Positions 1 through 8,727 of a stretch of DNA of 64,000 nucleotides are shown piece after piece (position 1 is the first letter of the stretch; each line of letters starts with the position of its first letter). Source of the DNA: Streptomyces sp. HB132. Its GTDB lineage: Bacteria > Actinomycetota > Actinomycetes > Streptomycetales > Streptomycetaceae. Under the pieces are notes generated by a model, which worked only from the letters and a program-made list of their open reading frames with translations, made no database searches and had not been told where the DNA came from. The translations under genes were made by a program, and so were the position numbers. The stretch is from the NCBI RefSeq assembly GCF_016909575.1, contig NZ_JAFBGA010000005.1, forward strand, positions 248,001 to 312,000, in the 5' to 3' direction.

Positions 1-16
1 CGGAGGCAGCTGAGCC

Positions 17-1378
17 GTGACACTCACCGTGACCGCGGCGCCCGCCCTACCGGTCGGCCGGGAGAACGAGCCCCCGCGCGGATGGCGCCACCGATGGCCG
101 TTGCTGCCGCTGATCGCGACGGTCCTGCTCGTCGGGGTACCGGCCGACGGCACGGGTGCCTGGACCGTGCTGGGCGTACCGGCGGCCGACCTCGTGTCGG
201 GGGCGGCCGTGCTCGCCTGCGCGGGCCACCTGTCGTACCTGCGACGACGCCCGCTCACTCCGGCAGCGGCGTTCGTGCTGGGGCTGCCGGCCGTGGGGCT
301 CGCCCTCGCCACGGTCACCGCCGCGGACCCGGTGGCGGCGTTGCCGGGGTTCGTGCGGTACCTGCAGGTCTTCGTCCTGGTACCGGCCGCCGTCCTCCTC
401 CTGGTCAGAAACGCCCGGGATTTCCGGGCCGTCGCCGGCGCGCTGGTCCTGCTCGCGGTGTTCCAGGGCGCGACGGGTGTCCACCAGTACGTCACGGGGT
501 CCGGCGCCTCCTACATGGGGGAGGACATCCGTGCGGTCGGTACGTTCGGCCCCGGCGATGTGATGGGAATGGCGACGGTCGTCGGCTACGGTCTGGTCGC
601 GGCCGCCGCGTACGCGCTCCGCACCCCTCTCGCCCCACCTCGTCGGCTGAGGCCGTGGGCTCCCGTCACCGCCGTACTGCTGGTCGTCCCGCTGGCGCTG
701 TCCTTCAGCCGGGGAGCGTGGATCGCGACGGCGGCCGGAGTGCTCGCGGTGATCGCGCTGACCGGGCTCCGGCAGGCCGTCCGCGCGCTGGCGGTGCTGG
801 GCGCGGCAGGAGTCGTTCTGGTCGGCGGGGTCGGTGTCGGCTCCGAGATGATCTCGCAGCGGCTCACCAGCATCACGGAGGTGACCAGCGCCCCCGACCG
901 GTCGGTCAACGACCGCTACACCATGTGGGCGGCCGCCGTGGGAATGTGGCGCGAGCGGCCCGCGACCGGCGTCGGTCTCAAGGGCTTTCCGGCGCACCGG
1001 GACGGGCACGCGTCGATCGGGCTCTCGGCCGGGAGCGACACGGCGGGGGCGGGACAGGAGTTCCGCAGGCAACCGCTGCTCTCCCCCCACAACATGTACC
1101 TGCTGGTACTCGGCGAGCAGGGCCTCATCGGCTTCACCGCGCTGGTGGGTTCCTGGGCGGCGCTCCTGGTGGGCGGGGTGCGCAGGCTGGTGCTCGCACG
1201 CGCCCGGGGGGCCGCGGCCGTCGACTGCGGTCTGGCCGCCGTCGGGCTGATGACCTGGCAGACCGTCGACTTCCTGTACGCGGACATCGGCGGCCCCTCC
1301 ACCGTGCTCACCGGGGTCGTGCTCGGCCTCGCCGCCTGGTGGGCGCTGGCCGGACCGGAGAGGACGACCGCCGGGTGA
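17..1378 (+). CDS. O-antigen ligase/Wzy-type polysaccharide polymerase
   Basis: A 453-residue integral membrane protein with roughly ten to twelve hydrophobic segments, the layout of O-antigen ligase/polymerase (Wzy_C) proteins, which join lipid-carried glycan units on the outer face of the membrane. The family's conserved region is visible: NDRYTMW near residue 297, GVGLKGF near 317 and SPHNMYLLVLGEQGLIGF near 356. The GTG start at 17 has GGAGG at 2-6. Its TGA overlaps the next gene's GTG, so translation is probably coupled. Followed by flippase, deacetylase, glycosyltransferase and chain-length genes, it is best read as the polymerase of an exopolysaccharide locus; polymerase versus ligase cannot be decided from sequence. 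Confidence 0.82.
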   Translation: MTLTVTAAPALPVGRENEPPRGWRHRWPLLPLIATVLLVGVPADGTGAWTVLGVPAADLVSGAAVLACAGHLSYLRRRPLTPAAAFVLGLPAVGLALATVTAADPVAALPGFVRYLQVFVLVPAAVLLLVRNARDFRAVAGALVLLAVFQGATGVHQYVTGSGASYMGEDIRAVGTFGPGDVMGMATVVGYGLVAAAAYALRTPLAPPRRLRPWAPVTAVLLVVPLALSFSRGAWIATAAGVLAVIALTGLRQAVRALAVLGAAGVVLVGGVGVGSEMISQRLTSITEVTSAPDRSVNDRYTMWAAAVGMWRERPATGVGLKGFPAHRDGHASIGLSAGSDTAGAGQEFRRQPLLSPHNMYLLVLGEQGLIGFTALVGSWAALLVGGVRRLVLARARGAAAVDCGLAAVGLMTWQTVDFLYADIGGPSTVLTGVVLGLAAWWALAGPERTTAG

Positions 1379-2979
1379 GCGGGACCGCCACGGAGCCGGC
1401 CGCCGCCGCAGCTTCCGCGCCGGACGCTCCGGCGCGGTCCGGTCGCTTCCTGGCCAGGGCGGCCGGCGGCGCCGCGGTACTGACGGTGATCGCCGCACTG
1501 CTGGGACTCGTCCGGGACCAGGCCATCGCCCGGCTGTTCGGGGCCGGCCATGCCAGCGACGCCTTCCTCATCGCATGGACGGTGCCGGAGATGGCGGCCA
1601 CGCTGCTGATCGAGGACGGCATGGCTCTGCTGCTGGTTCCGGCGTTCAGCCTGGCCCTGACGCAGCGGACCGCGGGCGGCCACGCGACCGACCCGGTCCG
1701 CGCACTGGTGGCCGACACCCTCCCCCGGCTGTTCGCCTCACTGGCCTGCGCGGGCGGGCTGCTGGTCTGGGGCGCGCCGTGGGCCGTCGGCGTCCTGGCT
1801 CCCGGACTGGACGATCCCCGGCTCGCGGTGGACTGCACGCGTCTGACGGCCGTCACCGTGCTCACCTTCGGCATCACGGGGTACTTCAGCGCGGCGCTGC
1901 GGGCGCACAGCCGGTTCCTGGCCCCGGCCGGCGTGTACATCGCGTACAACGTCGGCATCATCGGCATGACCCTGGCGCTGCACTCCGTCTGGGGTGTGCG
2001 CGCCGCGGCCGCGGGGGTCGCCGTCGGCAGCCTGCTGATGATCCTCACCCTGCTGCCCACGTTCCTGCGGCTGGTGCCGGGACCGGGAGGGAGGCGGGTG
2101 GCGCGGGAGCGGGGTCCGGCACTCTTCGGCGCCACGGTCCTGGCACCGGTCGTCCTGTTCGTGGTGAGCCGTCAGTCGCAGGTCCTCGTCGAGCGTTTCT
2201 TCGCCTCGTCGCTGCCGGACGGGGCGATCTCCCACCTCAACTACGCGCAGAAGGTCGCGCAGCTGCCGATGGTGCTGTCCATGATGATCTGCACGGTGAC
2301 CTTCCCCGTCGTGGCGCGGGCCATGGCTGCCGGGGACCGGGAGGGAGCCCGGCGGCGGGTCGAACGTGATCTCGCGCTGGCCGGGGCGGTGGTGCTGCTG
2401 GGCACGGCGACGGTGCTCGGCTGTGCGCCCCTGATCGTCGAAGTCCTCTTCCAGCGCGGCGCGTTCGATGCCGCGGACACCACCGCCACGGCCGGTGTCA
2501 TGCGGGTCTACGCGCTGGGTCTGCTCGGCCACACCCTGGTGGGCGCCCTGTGCAGGCCGTTCTTCTCGGCCGGCCGGCCCACCTGGTACCCGCTCGGCGC
2601 GATGTGCTGCGGTCTGCTCGTCACCACCGCGGCCGCGCTGCTCCTGACCGGCCCCTTCGGTGTGGACGGCATCGCGGCGGCCAATGCCGTCGGCATCAGC
2701 ACGGCCGCCGTGCTGATGCTCGTGGGGCTGGGCTCGCGAGCGGTCGCCGTACGGCCCGGAGCCGTCGCCCTCTCCCTCGCCAGGCCGGCGGCCGCGGCGG
2801 CGGTCGCCGCGGCCGCCGGCGCGCTGGCCACCCGGCTGGTGCCGGGGCCGGTGCAGGGCCTGGCGGCCGGCTGCCTTGTCGTACCCACGGCTTTCCTTCT
2901 CGCCGGGCTCGTACTCCGGGCACCGGAAGCCGTTCATCTGCTGGCACTCATCCGACAGAGGTTTTCCCATGGCCGCTGA
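1375..2979 (+). CDS. MurJ/MviN-family lipid-linked glycan flippase
   Basis: A 534-residue polytopic membrane protein of the MviN/MurJ (MOP superfamily) type, which flips lipid-linked precursors across the membrane. The N-terminal family signature GLVRDQAIARLFGAG (about residues 42-56) and about 13-14 hydrophobic helices are visible. I chose GTG at 1375 because it overlaps the preceding stop (GTGA) and because no hydrophobic sequence precedes it; the frame is open far upstream but that part is a shadow of gene one. Streptomyces have a separate essential murJ near the origin, so a copy inside an exopolysaccharide operon is more likely the flippase for that polymer. The substrate is inferred from context only. 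Confidence 0.83.
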   Translation: MSGTATEPAAAAASAPDAPARSGRFLARAAGGAAVLTVIAALLGLVRDQAIARLFGAGHASDAFLIAWTVPEMAATLLIEDGMALLLVPAFSLALTQRTAGGHATDPVRALVADTLPRLFASLACAGGLLVWGAPWAVGVLAPGLDDPRLAVDCTRLTAVTVLTFGITGYFSAALRAHSRFLAPAGVYIAYNVGIIGMTLALHSVWGVRAAAAGVAVGSLLMILTLLPTFLRLVPGPGGRRVARERGPALFGATVLAPVVLFVVSRQSQVLVERFFASSLPDGAISHLNYAQKVAQLPMVLSMMICTVTFPVVARAMAAGDREGARRRVERDLALAGAVVLLGTATVLGCAPLIVEVLFQRGAFDAADTTATAGVMRVYALGLLGHTLVGALCRPFFSAGRPTWYPLGAMCCGLLVTTAAALLLTGPFGVDGIAAANAVGISTAAVLMLVGLGSRAVAVRPGAVALSLARPAAAAAVAAAAGALATRLVPGPVQGLAAGCLVVPTAFLLAGLVLRAPEAVHLLALIRQRFSHGR

Positions 2980-3739
2980 CACCTCGGCACCCCGTGCCCG
3001 TACGCTCCCCCTCCGGCCCCAGCCCTGGATCCTGACCTATCACTCGGTGAGCGATCCCACGGACGACCCCTACGGCATCACCGTCTCCGCCGGACGTCTG
3101 GACGAGCAGCTGACCTGGCTGCGGCGCCGGGGGCTGACCGGCGTGGGGGTCGCCGCGCTGCTGGGTGCGCGGTCCGCCGGGAAGCGAGGACTGGTCGGAC
3201 TCACCTTCGACGACGGGTACGCGGATTTCGTCGACGAGGCGCTCCCGGTGCTGCTCGCTCACGGCTGCACCGCGACGGTGTTCGTCCTGCCCGGCCGTCC
3301 CGGTGGCTCCAACGCCTGGGATCCGCTCGGCCCGCGCCGGCCGCTGCTGACCGAGGAGGGCGTCCGCACCGCCGCCGCGGCGGGGATGGAGGTCGGATCG
3401 CACGGGATGCTCCACCAGGATCTGACGACGCTGTCCGACGACGATCTGCGCCGGGAGACCCACGGCAGCCGGGACGCGCTGCGCCGCATCACCGGCGAGA
3501 CGCCTTCCGGCTTCTGCTACCCGTACGGCACGGCCGACCGGCGGGTGGCCGAGTCCGTACGGGAGGCGGGCTACGCCTACGGCTGCGCGCTCTCTCCCGG
3601 CGCCCTTTCAGGGCCGCTCGCCCTCCCCCGCACGCACGTCAGCCACGCGGACCGGGGCGCGCGCCTGCGGGCGAAGGAGTTCCGGCACCGGCTGCGGTAC
3701 CGTTCGGCCGGCACCCCGGGGCCGGGTGACGCCGGATGA
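2969..3739 (+). CDS. Polysaccharide deacetylase (NodB domain, CE4)
   Basis: A 256-residue NodB-homology deacetylase, a metal-dependent enzyme removing N- or O-acetyl groups from glycans. Visible motifs are TFDDGY (about residues 79-84, catalytic Asp and metal-ligand Asp), SHGMLH (about 144-149, the two metal His) and the YPYG segment. ATG at 2969 is chosen because AGAGG lies just upstream and the protein begins directly before the domain; it overlaps the flippase stop by 11 nt. No signal peptide is evident, so it may act in the cytoplasm or be exported unconventionally. Its stop overlaps the following glycosyltransferase start (ATGA). The likely role is tailoring of the polymer made by this operon. 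Confidence 0.85.
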   Translation: MAADTSAPRARTLPLRPQPWILTYHSVSDPTDDPYGITVSAGRLDEQLTWLRRRGLTGVGVAALLGARSAGKRGLVGLTFDDGYADFVDEALPVLLAHGCTATVFVLPGRPGGSNAWDPLGPRRPLLTEEGVRTAAAAGMEVGSHGMLHQDLTTLSDDDLRRETHGSRDALRRITGETPSGFCYPYGTADRRVAESVREAGYAYGCALSPGALSGPLALPRTHVSHADRGARLRAKEFRHRLRYRSAGTPGPGDAG

Positions 3740-4878
3740 AGGCGCTGCACGTCATCACCGGACTCGGCGTCGGCGGTGCCGAGCAGCAGTTGCGGCTGCT
3801 GCTGCGTCATCTGCCGGTGCGCTGCGACGTCGTGACGCTCACCAACCCGGGAGCGGTCGCGGAGGGGCTGCGCGCGGACGGCGTCCGTGTCCGGGACCTG
3901 GGGATGCGGAGCAACCGGGACCTCGGCACGGTGCCCCGGCTGGCCCGTCTCATCCGGCGGGGCTCGTACGACCTCGTGCACACGCACCTCTACCGGGCGT
4001 GTGTCTACGGCCGGATCGCCGCGCGCCTCGCCGGGACCACCGTCGTGTCGACGGAGCATTCGCTGGGGCGGGCGGAGATCGAGGGGCGGCCCCTCACCCG
4101 TGGTACCCGGGAGCTCTACCTGCGCACCGAGCGGCTCGGGGCGGCGACGGTCGCCGTGTCCGACACCGTCGCGGGCAGGCTTCGCGACTGGGGTGTGCCG
4201 GCCGCCCGGATCCACACCGTGCCCAACGGCATCGACGCGGCCGCCTTCCGCTTCGACCCCCTGCAACGGCGCGCCACGCGGGCCCTGCTCGGCATTCCGT
4301 CCGCGGCCTTCGTGGTGGGCGGCGTGGGAAGGATGGTCCCCGGCAAACGCTTCGACCTGCTGATCCGCGCCGTCGCCGCCCTTCCCGGCGCCCGGCTCTT
4401 GCTCGCCGGGGACGGCCCGGAGGCCGGGACCCTGCGCGCGACGGCCGCCCGGCTCGGTGTGACCGGCCGCGTCACGTTCCTCGGCGAGTGCGGCCCCACG
4501 GATGCCGCTCCCGGCATCCCCGCGGTGCTCAGCGCGGTCGACACCTTCGTCTCGGTGTCGCGCGAGGAGTCCTTCGGTCTCGCCGTCGTGGAGGCCCTGG
4601 CCGCGGGGCTCCCCGTGGTGCACGCGGCCTGCCCCGCCATCGACGACCTTCCCGGCGGCCGCGTGCCCGGTACCACCCGTATCGGAGACGCCGCCGATCC
4701 CACGGACGAGCTCACGGCCGCGCTGCGGCACCGCATGGAGAGCGGTGTCCGCAGGCTGCCGCCGCCCCCCGCCTTGGACCACTACGACATCCGGCTCAGC
4801 AGCCGGCGCCTCATGGACGTCTACGCCCAGGCCGTCGGCACCGCACCCGTCCCTCCGACCGAGAGAGCACACCCATGA
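3736..4878 (+). CDS. Glycosyltransferase family 4
   Basis: A 380-residue GT-B fold retaining glycosyltransferase. The N-terminal acceptor half opens with ITGLGVGGAEQQLRLLL; the C-terminal donor half shows VPNGIDAAAF, VGRMVPGKRFDLLI, LLLAGDGPE and the family EX7E motif in EESFGLAVVE. It transfers a sugar from a nucleotide donor during repeat-unit assembly; donor and acceptor cannot be read. ATG at 3736 overlaps the deacetylase TGA, and its own TGA overlaps the next ATG, so it sits in the middle of a coupled operon. Confidence 0.88.
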   Translation: MKALHVITGLGVGGAEQQLRLLLRHLPVRCDVVTLTNPGAVAEGLRADGVRVRDLGMRSNRDLGTVPRLARLIRRGSYDLVHTHLYRACVYGRIAARLAGTTVVSTEHSLGRAEIEGRPLTRGTRELYLRTERLGAATVAVSDTVAGRLRDWGVPAARIHTVPNGIDAAAFRFDPLQRRATRALLGIPSAAFVVGGVGRMVPGKRFDLLIRAVAALPGARLLLAGDGPEAGTLRATAARLGVTGRVTFLGECGPTDAAPGIPAVLSAVDTFVSVSREESFGLAVVEALAAGLPVVHAACPAIDDLPGGRVPGTTRIGDAADPTDELTAALRHRMESGVRRLPPPPALDHYDIRLSSRRLMDVYAQAVGTAPVPPTERAHP

Positions 4879-5543
4879 CCGAGTCTCCCGAGCAGCGGTG
4901 GGCCGTCCCCGGACGGTTCCGCCGGCTCCGCCCCGCGTTCGTACGGCCCAGCTGGTGGCCGCTGCCGGCCTGCGTCCTGCTCGGAGCCGCCGGCGGATTC
5001 TCCTACGGCATGCTCGCCCAGCCCGAGTACGCGGCCACCAGCTACGCCGTGGTCACCGCCGGCAAGGACATCGATCCGGCCGCGGCACTGGGCTACGCGC
5101 AGTCGTACGGCCGCCTGGCCACCAGCGAAGCCACCCTGGCCTACGCCAAGGGGGCGGCCGGGGAGCCCGTACGTGAACTGCGCACGCATGTGCGGTCCGA
5201 GACCTCCCCGGACTCGCCCATGATCGCGGTCACCGGTACGTCGACCGACCGGGACCGGGCCGCGGACATCGCGAACGCGGTGACCGAGGCGGTGGTCGTC
5301 AGCAGCGGGCACGTGGCGAAGGACACCGGGGTCAAGCTGATCAAGTTCTCGCACGCCGTGCCACCGGCCGACCCCGTGTCCCCCTCCGCGCCGCTCGGCA
5401 CGGCCGTGGGAGCCTGCGCCGGCGGGCTGGTCGGCGGGCTCGTCCTGCTCGTCCGCCCCCGCCCCGGACGCCGGGGCGTCACAGCCCAGGTGCCGGGCCC
5501 CGCGCAGGGCGGCACCACCGACGAAAGGGAGCTCGTACGATGA
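4875..5543 (+). CDS. Wzz/YveK-like chain-length determinant protein
   Basis: A 222-residue protein with two membrane segments, one at about residues 29-49 and one near the C-terminus (about 177-196), and an extracytoplasmic stretch between them. This two-helix layout, with a Pro-rich segment (PPADPVSPSAPLG) just before the second helix, is typical of Wzz/CapA-type polysaccharide co-polymerases that set chain length. It lacks an attached tyrosine kinase domain. ATG at 4875 overlaps the glycosyltransferase stop; the TGA overlaps the following ATG. Sequence identity to Wzz is weak by eye, so the call rests on topology, the Pro motif and operon context. Confidence 0.68.
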   Translation: MTESPEQRWAVPGRFRRLRPAFVRPSWWPLPACVLLGAAGGFSYGMLAQPEYAATSYAVVTAGKDIDPAAALGYAQSYGRLATSEATLAYAKGAAGEPVRELRTHVRSETSPDSPMIAVTGTSTDRDRAADIANAVTEAVVVSSGHVAKDTGVKLIKFSHAVPPADPVSPSAPLGTAVGACAGGLVGGLVLLVRPRPGRRGVTAQVPGPAQGGTTDERELVR

Positions 5544-6703
5544 ACACCGAACGTCATGGGCGGCTCGACGTCACCCTCTGCAGGGACCTGTCGGACTTCG
5601 CGGACCTCGCCGGGGAGTGGGGTGAACTGCATCGCGGCTGCCCGACCGCCACACCCTTCCAGAGCCATGCGTGGCTCCACTCCTGGTGGCTCTCCTACGG
5701 CACCGCCGGACGGCTCCGCGTCGTACTGGCACGCCGGGCAGGACGTCTGATCGGCGCGGTCCCGCTGATGCTCGTGCACCGACCGATGCCTCTGCTGGTC
5801 CCGATGGGTGGCGCCATCTCCGACTTCTTCGACATCCTGGTGGACGGCGAGGACAGCCGGGCAGCCGTCACGGCGCTGGAGCACGGGCTCCGGCGGGCGG
5901 CCGCGCACACGGTCGTGGACCTGCGGGAGGTACGGCCCGACGCCTCGGCGCACCTGCTGTTCGAGGCGTGGTCCGGGGCCCGGAGCAGCCGCACCGACTC
6001 GACCTGCATGGAACTGCCCGCCGAGCCGATCGACGCCCTCGTCGGGCGGATGCCCGGTTCGCGCGCCCAGCGGACGCGGGCCAAGCTGCGCAGGATCGAC
6101 GCGCTCGGCATCGAGTGCCGCACGGCCCCCGTCCACCGGGTGTCGGTCGCGATCGGGAACCTGCTGCGGCTCCACGAGCTCCAGTGGCTCGGCAGAGGGG
6201 TCAACCCGGAGCACCTGAGGCCACGCTTCTGCGCGCATCTGGTGCGCTCCGCCCGCCGGATGGTGCGCGACGGCGAGGCCTCGGTCAGGGAGTTCGTGCT
6301 CGACGGGGAGGTGGTGGCCGCCGACCTGTCGTTCAGGTCCGCGCACCTGACAGGGGGGTATCTCTACGGCGCCGACCCCCGGCTCAGGGAGAGGAAGGTG
6401 GATGTCTCGTCGATGCTGCTGCGTGAGATCGCGCGGGAGACGGAGGGCCTGGAGCGCGGCGTACTCAGTCTGCTGCGCGGATCGGAGCAGTACAAGAACC
6501 ACTGGGGGCCCGTTCCGGTCGTCAATCAGCGTCTGCTGCTGGCCCGTTCCTCGCTGGAGCCGATGCTGCGGCTGCGCGAGACGCAACTGACCGTGCGGGA
6601 CCGGGCTGCGGAGTCGGTGAAGTCGCGCATTCCCGCCGCGCGGGACTGGCGGGGGCGGCTGAGCGAGCTCCCGGACCGGCTGGCGACCCTCGGCCGGAGT
6701 TGA
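5540..6703 (+). CDS. GNAT/FemAB-like acyltransferase (BcsL/CelD type)
   Basis: A 387-residue soluble protein of the acetyltransferase-like family found in cellulose and exopolysaccharide loci (BcsL/CelD, PF13480). The segment SHAWLHSWWLSYG near the N-terminus and the later ADLSFRS...GGYLYGADPRLR region fit the double-GNAT (FemAB-like) fold. It probably adds an acyl or aminoacyl group to a glycan or its precursor. AAAGGGAG precedes the ATG at 5540, which overlaps the Wzz-like stop (ATGA). It is the last gene of the operon; the next gene is transcribed from its own promoter. Confidence 0.72.
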   Translation: MNTERHGRLDVTLCRDLSDFADLAGEWGELHRGCPTATPFQSHAWLHSWWLSYGTAGRLRVVLARRAGRLIGAVPLMLVHRPMPLLVPMGGAISDFFDILVDGEDSRAAVTALEHGLRRAAAHTVVDLREVRPDASAHLLFEAWSGARSSRTDSTCMELPAEPIDALVGRMPGSRAQRTRAKLRRIDALGIECRTAPVHRVSVAIGNLLRLHELQWLGRGVNPEHLRPRFCAHLVRSARRMVRDGEASVREFVLDGEVVAADLSFRSAHLTGGYLYGADPRLRERKVDVSSMLLREIARETEGLERGVLSLLRGSEQYKNHWGPVPVVNQRLLLARSSLEPMLRLRETQLTVRDRAAESVKSRIPAARDWRGRLSELPDRLATLGRS

Positions 6704-6729
6704 CCCGGGATGATGACTTTTGAGTTGGT

Positions 6730-6757
6730 CCGTTACCGTCTGTCGATTTCCGCGTTC
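6730..6757 (+). promoter_or_regulatory. BldN-type promoter of the chaplin gene
   Basis: CGTTAC (6730-6735), exactly 16 nt, then CGTTCT (6752-6757). The known sigma-BldN consensus of chaplin and rodlin promoters is CGTAAC-N16-CGTTGA, so this gives 5/6 and 4/6 matches at the right spacing. It would start transcription near 6764, about 50 nt before the chaplin ATG. Confidence 0.5.
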
Positions 6758-6814
6758 TCAAGGCATAGCGGCCGCACGCTCGGCGGCCGGTCTCGACCCT
6801 CTCAAGGAGAACTG

Positions 6815-7096
6815 ATGTCGCGTATCTCGAAGGTGGCCGCCGTCATGGCAGGTACCGGTGCCCTGATCGCCGGCGGCGCCGGCATGGCTACCGCCGACTC
6901 CGGAGCGGAGGCCGTCGCGGCCCACTCCCCCGGTGTCCTTTCGGGCAACGCCGTCCAGGTGCCCGTGCACATCCCGGTCAACGTGTGCGGCAACACGGTC
7001 AACGTGATCGCCCTGCTGAACCCGGCGTTCGGCAACACCTGCGCGAACGTGTCGGACAGCCACGAGGACAAGGGCGACTACGGCTACGGCCGCTGA
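6815..7096 (+). CDS. Short chaplin
   Basis: A 93-residue secreted protein with an N-terminal signal peptide (basic start, hydrophobic core, cleavage near MATADS) and one chaplin domain at about residues 36-78. The domain has the family pattern SPGVLSGNAVQVPVHIPVNV, then CGNTVNVIALLNPAFGNTC with the two cysteines that form the intramolecular disulfide. Chaplins assemble into amyloid-like hydrophobic fibres on aerial hyphae and spores. It has no sorting signal, so it belongs to the short class. ATG at 6815 is chosen because AAGGAGA precedes it; an in-frame ATG upstream has no signal peptide at the right place. The charged tail after the domain (DSHEDKGDYGYGR) is longer than usual for short chaplins. 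Confidence 0.93.
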   Translation: MSRISKVAAVMAGTGALIAGGAGMATADSGAEAVAAHSPGVLSGNAVQVPVHIPVNVCGNTVNVIALLNPAFGNTCANVSDSHEDKGDYGYGR

Positions 7097-7113
7097 TCTC
7101 CCCAGGCACCGGT

Positions 7114-7157
7114 CCGGGCCTCCCCTCTCCGCCTGAAGGCGGAGAGGGGAGGCCCGG
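7114..7157. terminator. Bidirectional terminator, chaplin/melC2
   Basis: Perfect 20-bp stem (7114-7133 with 7138-7157) around a TGAA tetraloop, lying between the convergent chaplin and tyrosinase genes. It lacks a long T-tract, as usual in Streptomyces. Confidence 0.88.
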
Positions 7158-7184
7158 CCTCGTTCCGTGCACGGCCGGCCGCGT

Positions 7185-8045
7185 TCAGACGTACCTGTAG
7201 TACCGGGTGTGGTCCATGAGCCGGGAGGGGGGCACGTCCCACGGGGGCATCGGCTGATCGAGCGTGAAGATCCGGCCCCGCTGCGGGTCCTCGGCCGGCA
7301 GAGCGCGCGCCGGCAGGTAGCGGGAGCGCGGGTGCGCCTTCTGCCAGCGGGCCCAGAGCAGGTCGATGAAGGCGTGGTGCAGCCAGAAGACCGGGTCGTC
7401 GGGCGATGCCGCACCTGCCATCGACCCTCCGATCCAGCGGTGCACCCGGTTGTGGTTGGCCACACCACGGCCCCCTCGGATGCCCCAGCCCTCGATCCTG
7501 TTCCGGAAGCCGGTGGTGCTGACACTGTTCCAGGGCGCGGCGTCGTACACCGGATCCCTCAGCGCGCGCTCCACGTCGGCGGCCACGGGGAGTGCGACGG
7601 GCGCGGAGGGCCGGCCGAAGTTGCGCCGCAGGAAGGCGTCGTCGGTGACTCCGGCGCGGATCCGCCAGTTCCCCCGCCGGTAGGCGAACGGCCCGGTCAT
7701 CACCTGCCGGTCGCCCGGCCTGCCGTTGCCACCGAGGAAGTCCTCCGCCCAGAGGGACGCGCTCGCCGTGCCGTCCCGCGTCCAGTCCCAGTACGGAATC
7801 GACACACGGGAGTCGACCGCCCGCAGCGCCCTCTCGAACTCCAGCAGGTATCTGCGGTGCCAGGGGAAGAAGGACGGGGTCATATGGGCGGGCCGGGGCC
7901 CGCTCTGGGCATCGGTGACGTAGTACTGCCGGTGCTGGGTGACGAAGTCGTCGTAGCGCCCCGTGCGTTTGAGCTCCAGGATCGCGTCGACCAGACGTTT
8001 CTTCTCGGTGCGCGTGAGGTCTCGCTGGTTCTTGCGGCTGTACAC
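7185..8045 (-). CDS. melC2: Tyrosinase MelC2
   Basis: A 286-residue type-3 copper monooxygenase that hydroxylates monophenols and oxidises o-diphenols to quinones, giving melanin. The copper ligands are visible: CuA H38, H54 and H63 (HMTPSFFPWH), CuB H198 and H202 (NHNRVH) and H224 (WLHH). There is no signal peptide; the known MelC2 is exported with its MelC1 partner. The GTG start at 8045 is 18 nt after the melC1 stop, with GGAGGG between. The protein is about a dozen residues longer than the classical S. antibioticus enzyme because of insertions before the CuB site. It ends at the shared terminator. Confidence 0.95.
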   Translation of the reverse strand: MYSRKNQRDLTRTEKKRLVDAILELKRTGRYDDFVTQHRQYYVTDAQSGPRPAHMTPSFFPWHRRYLLEFERALRAVDSRVSIPYWDWTRDGTASASLWAEDFLGGNGRPGDRQVMTGPFAYRRGNWRIRAGVTDDAFLRRNFGRPSAPVALPVAADVERALRDPVYDAAPWNSVSTTGFRNRIEGWGIRGGRGVANHNRVHRWIGGSMAGAASPDDPVFWLHHAFIDLLWARWQKAHPRSRYLPARALPAEDPQRGRIFTLDQPMPPWDVPPSRLMDHTRYYRYV

Positions 8046-8063
8046 CCGTGCTCGCCCTCCGGC

Positions 8064-8537
8064 TCAGATGGTGTGCGGGGACAGGGAGGACAACTGGGCG
8101 GTGCCGAGGTCGTCGACCGCCGCGCGGGCCGTTTCGAGGAGTGTCGGGAACGACTCGTAGTGGTTCACAGCGCTCAGATAGCTCCCGTCCGCGCGCTCCA
8201 TCACGTGCAGCGGCCTCCCGTCGACGCGTACGTCGATGCCGGGCGCCGCGGCGACGGCTCCGGCCTCGCCGGCGTCCGGCCGGGCGCCGGCCGCCACGAC
8301 GGACGTGGCCGTGCCCTTGATCTCCCGGCCCTTGTACAACTCGGAGAATCGCTCGGGGCCCACGGCGTCCCGCTCCTGGATCCGTTCCGTGGACCCGTGG
8401 CCCTGGAGAAGCACCGGTGCGAGCGCGCCGCCCGTGCCGGCGATCACGACCGCGGTGAAGACGGTGCGCAGCACTGCTCGGCGGGCCGGGCGCGGTGCGC
8501 CGGCCGGCTCCACGGACGTGCCGGTGGTCGGATTCAT
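8064..8537 (-). CDS. melC1: Tyrosinase cofactor MelC1
   Basis: A 157-residue caddie protein that delivers copper to apo-tyrosinase and carries it through export. The N-terminus has a twin-arginine-type signal ([20 protein letters not shown], about residues 19-38). The mature part has the MelC1 pattern [14 protein letters not shown] and the C-terminal VDGRPLHVM ... NHYESFPT segment with His residues implicated in copper transfer. ATG at 8537 is preceded by AAGGAGGT at the ideal distance; an open frame continues upstream but lacks a better start. It is the first gene of the melC1-melC2 operon. Confidence 0.93.
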   Translation of the reverse strand: MNPTTGTSVEPAGAPRPARRAVLRTVFTAVVIAGTGGALAPVLLQGHGSTERIQERDAVGPERFSELYKGREIKGTATSVVAAGARPDAGEAGAVAAAPGIDVRVDGRPLHVMERADGSYLSAVNHYESFPTLLETARAAVDDLGTAQLSSLSPHTI

Positions 8538-8727
8538 GGTGGGGGTACCTCCTTCTCGTCCACTCCTGCGAGGTGTCTCGCTCGCATGGGCAACGAGACG
8601 GGACGCGAACGGTTCTCGTCCGGGGCCGTCACGCGACCGTGGGAATTCTCCGGCCGGTCCGGCCACGTCGGCCGTCCCGCGCCGCCCGCCGGGCCAGCAT
8701 GGCGGTCCGAACTCCCGGAGGTTGTGC

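Noticed and set aside
1..16. End of an upstream gene (possible TGA at 11-13)
   Set aside because: Only four codons would be visible, too little to support a feature.
47..1498. Long open frames on the strand opposite clear genes throughout the window, for example here
   Set aside because: They mirror the GC3 bias of real genes, are rich in Arg/Pro/Gly/Ala, lack domain motifs and overlap well-supported coding regions.
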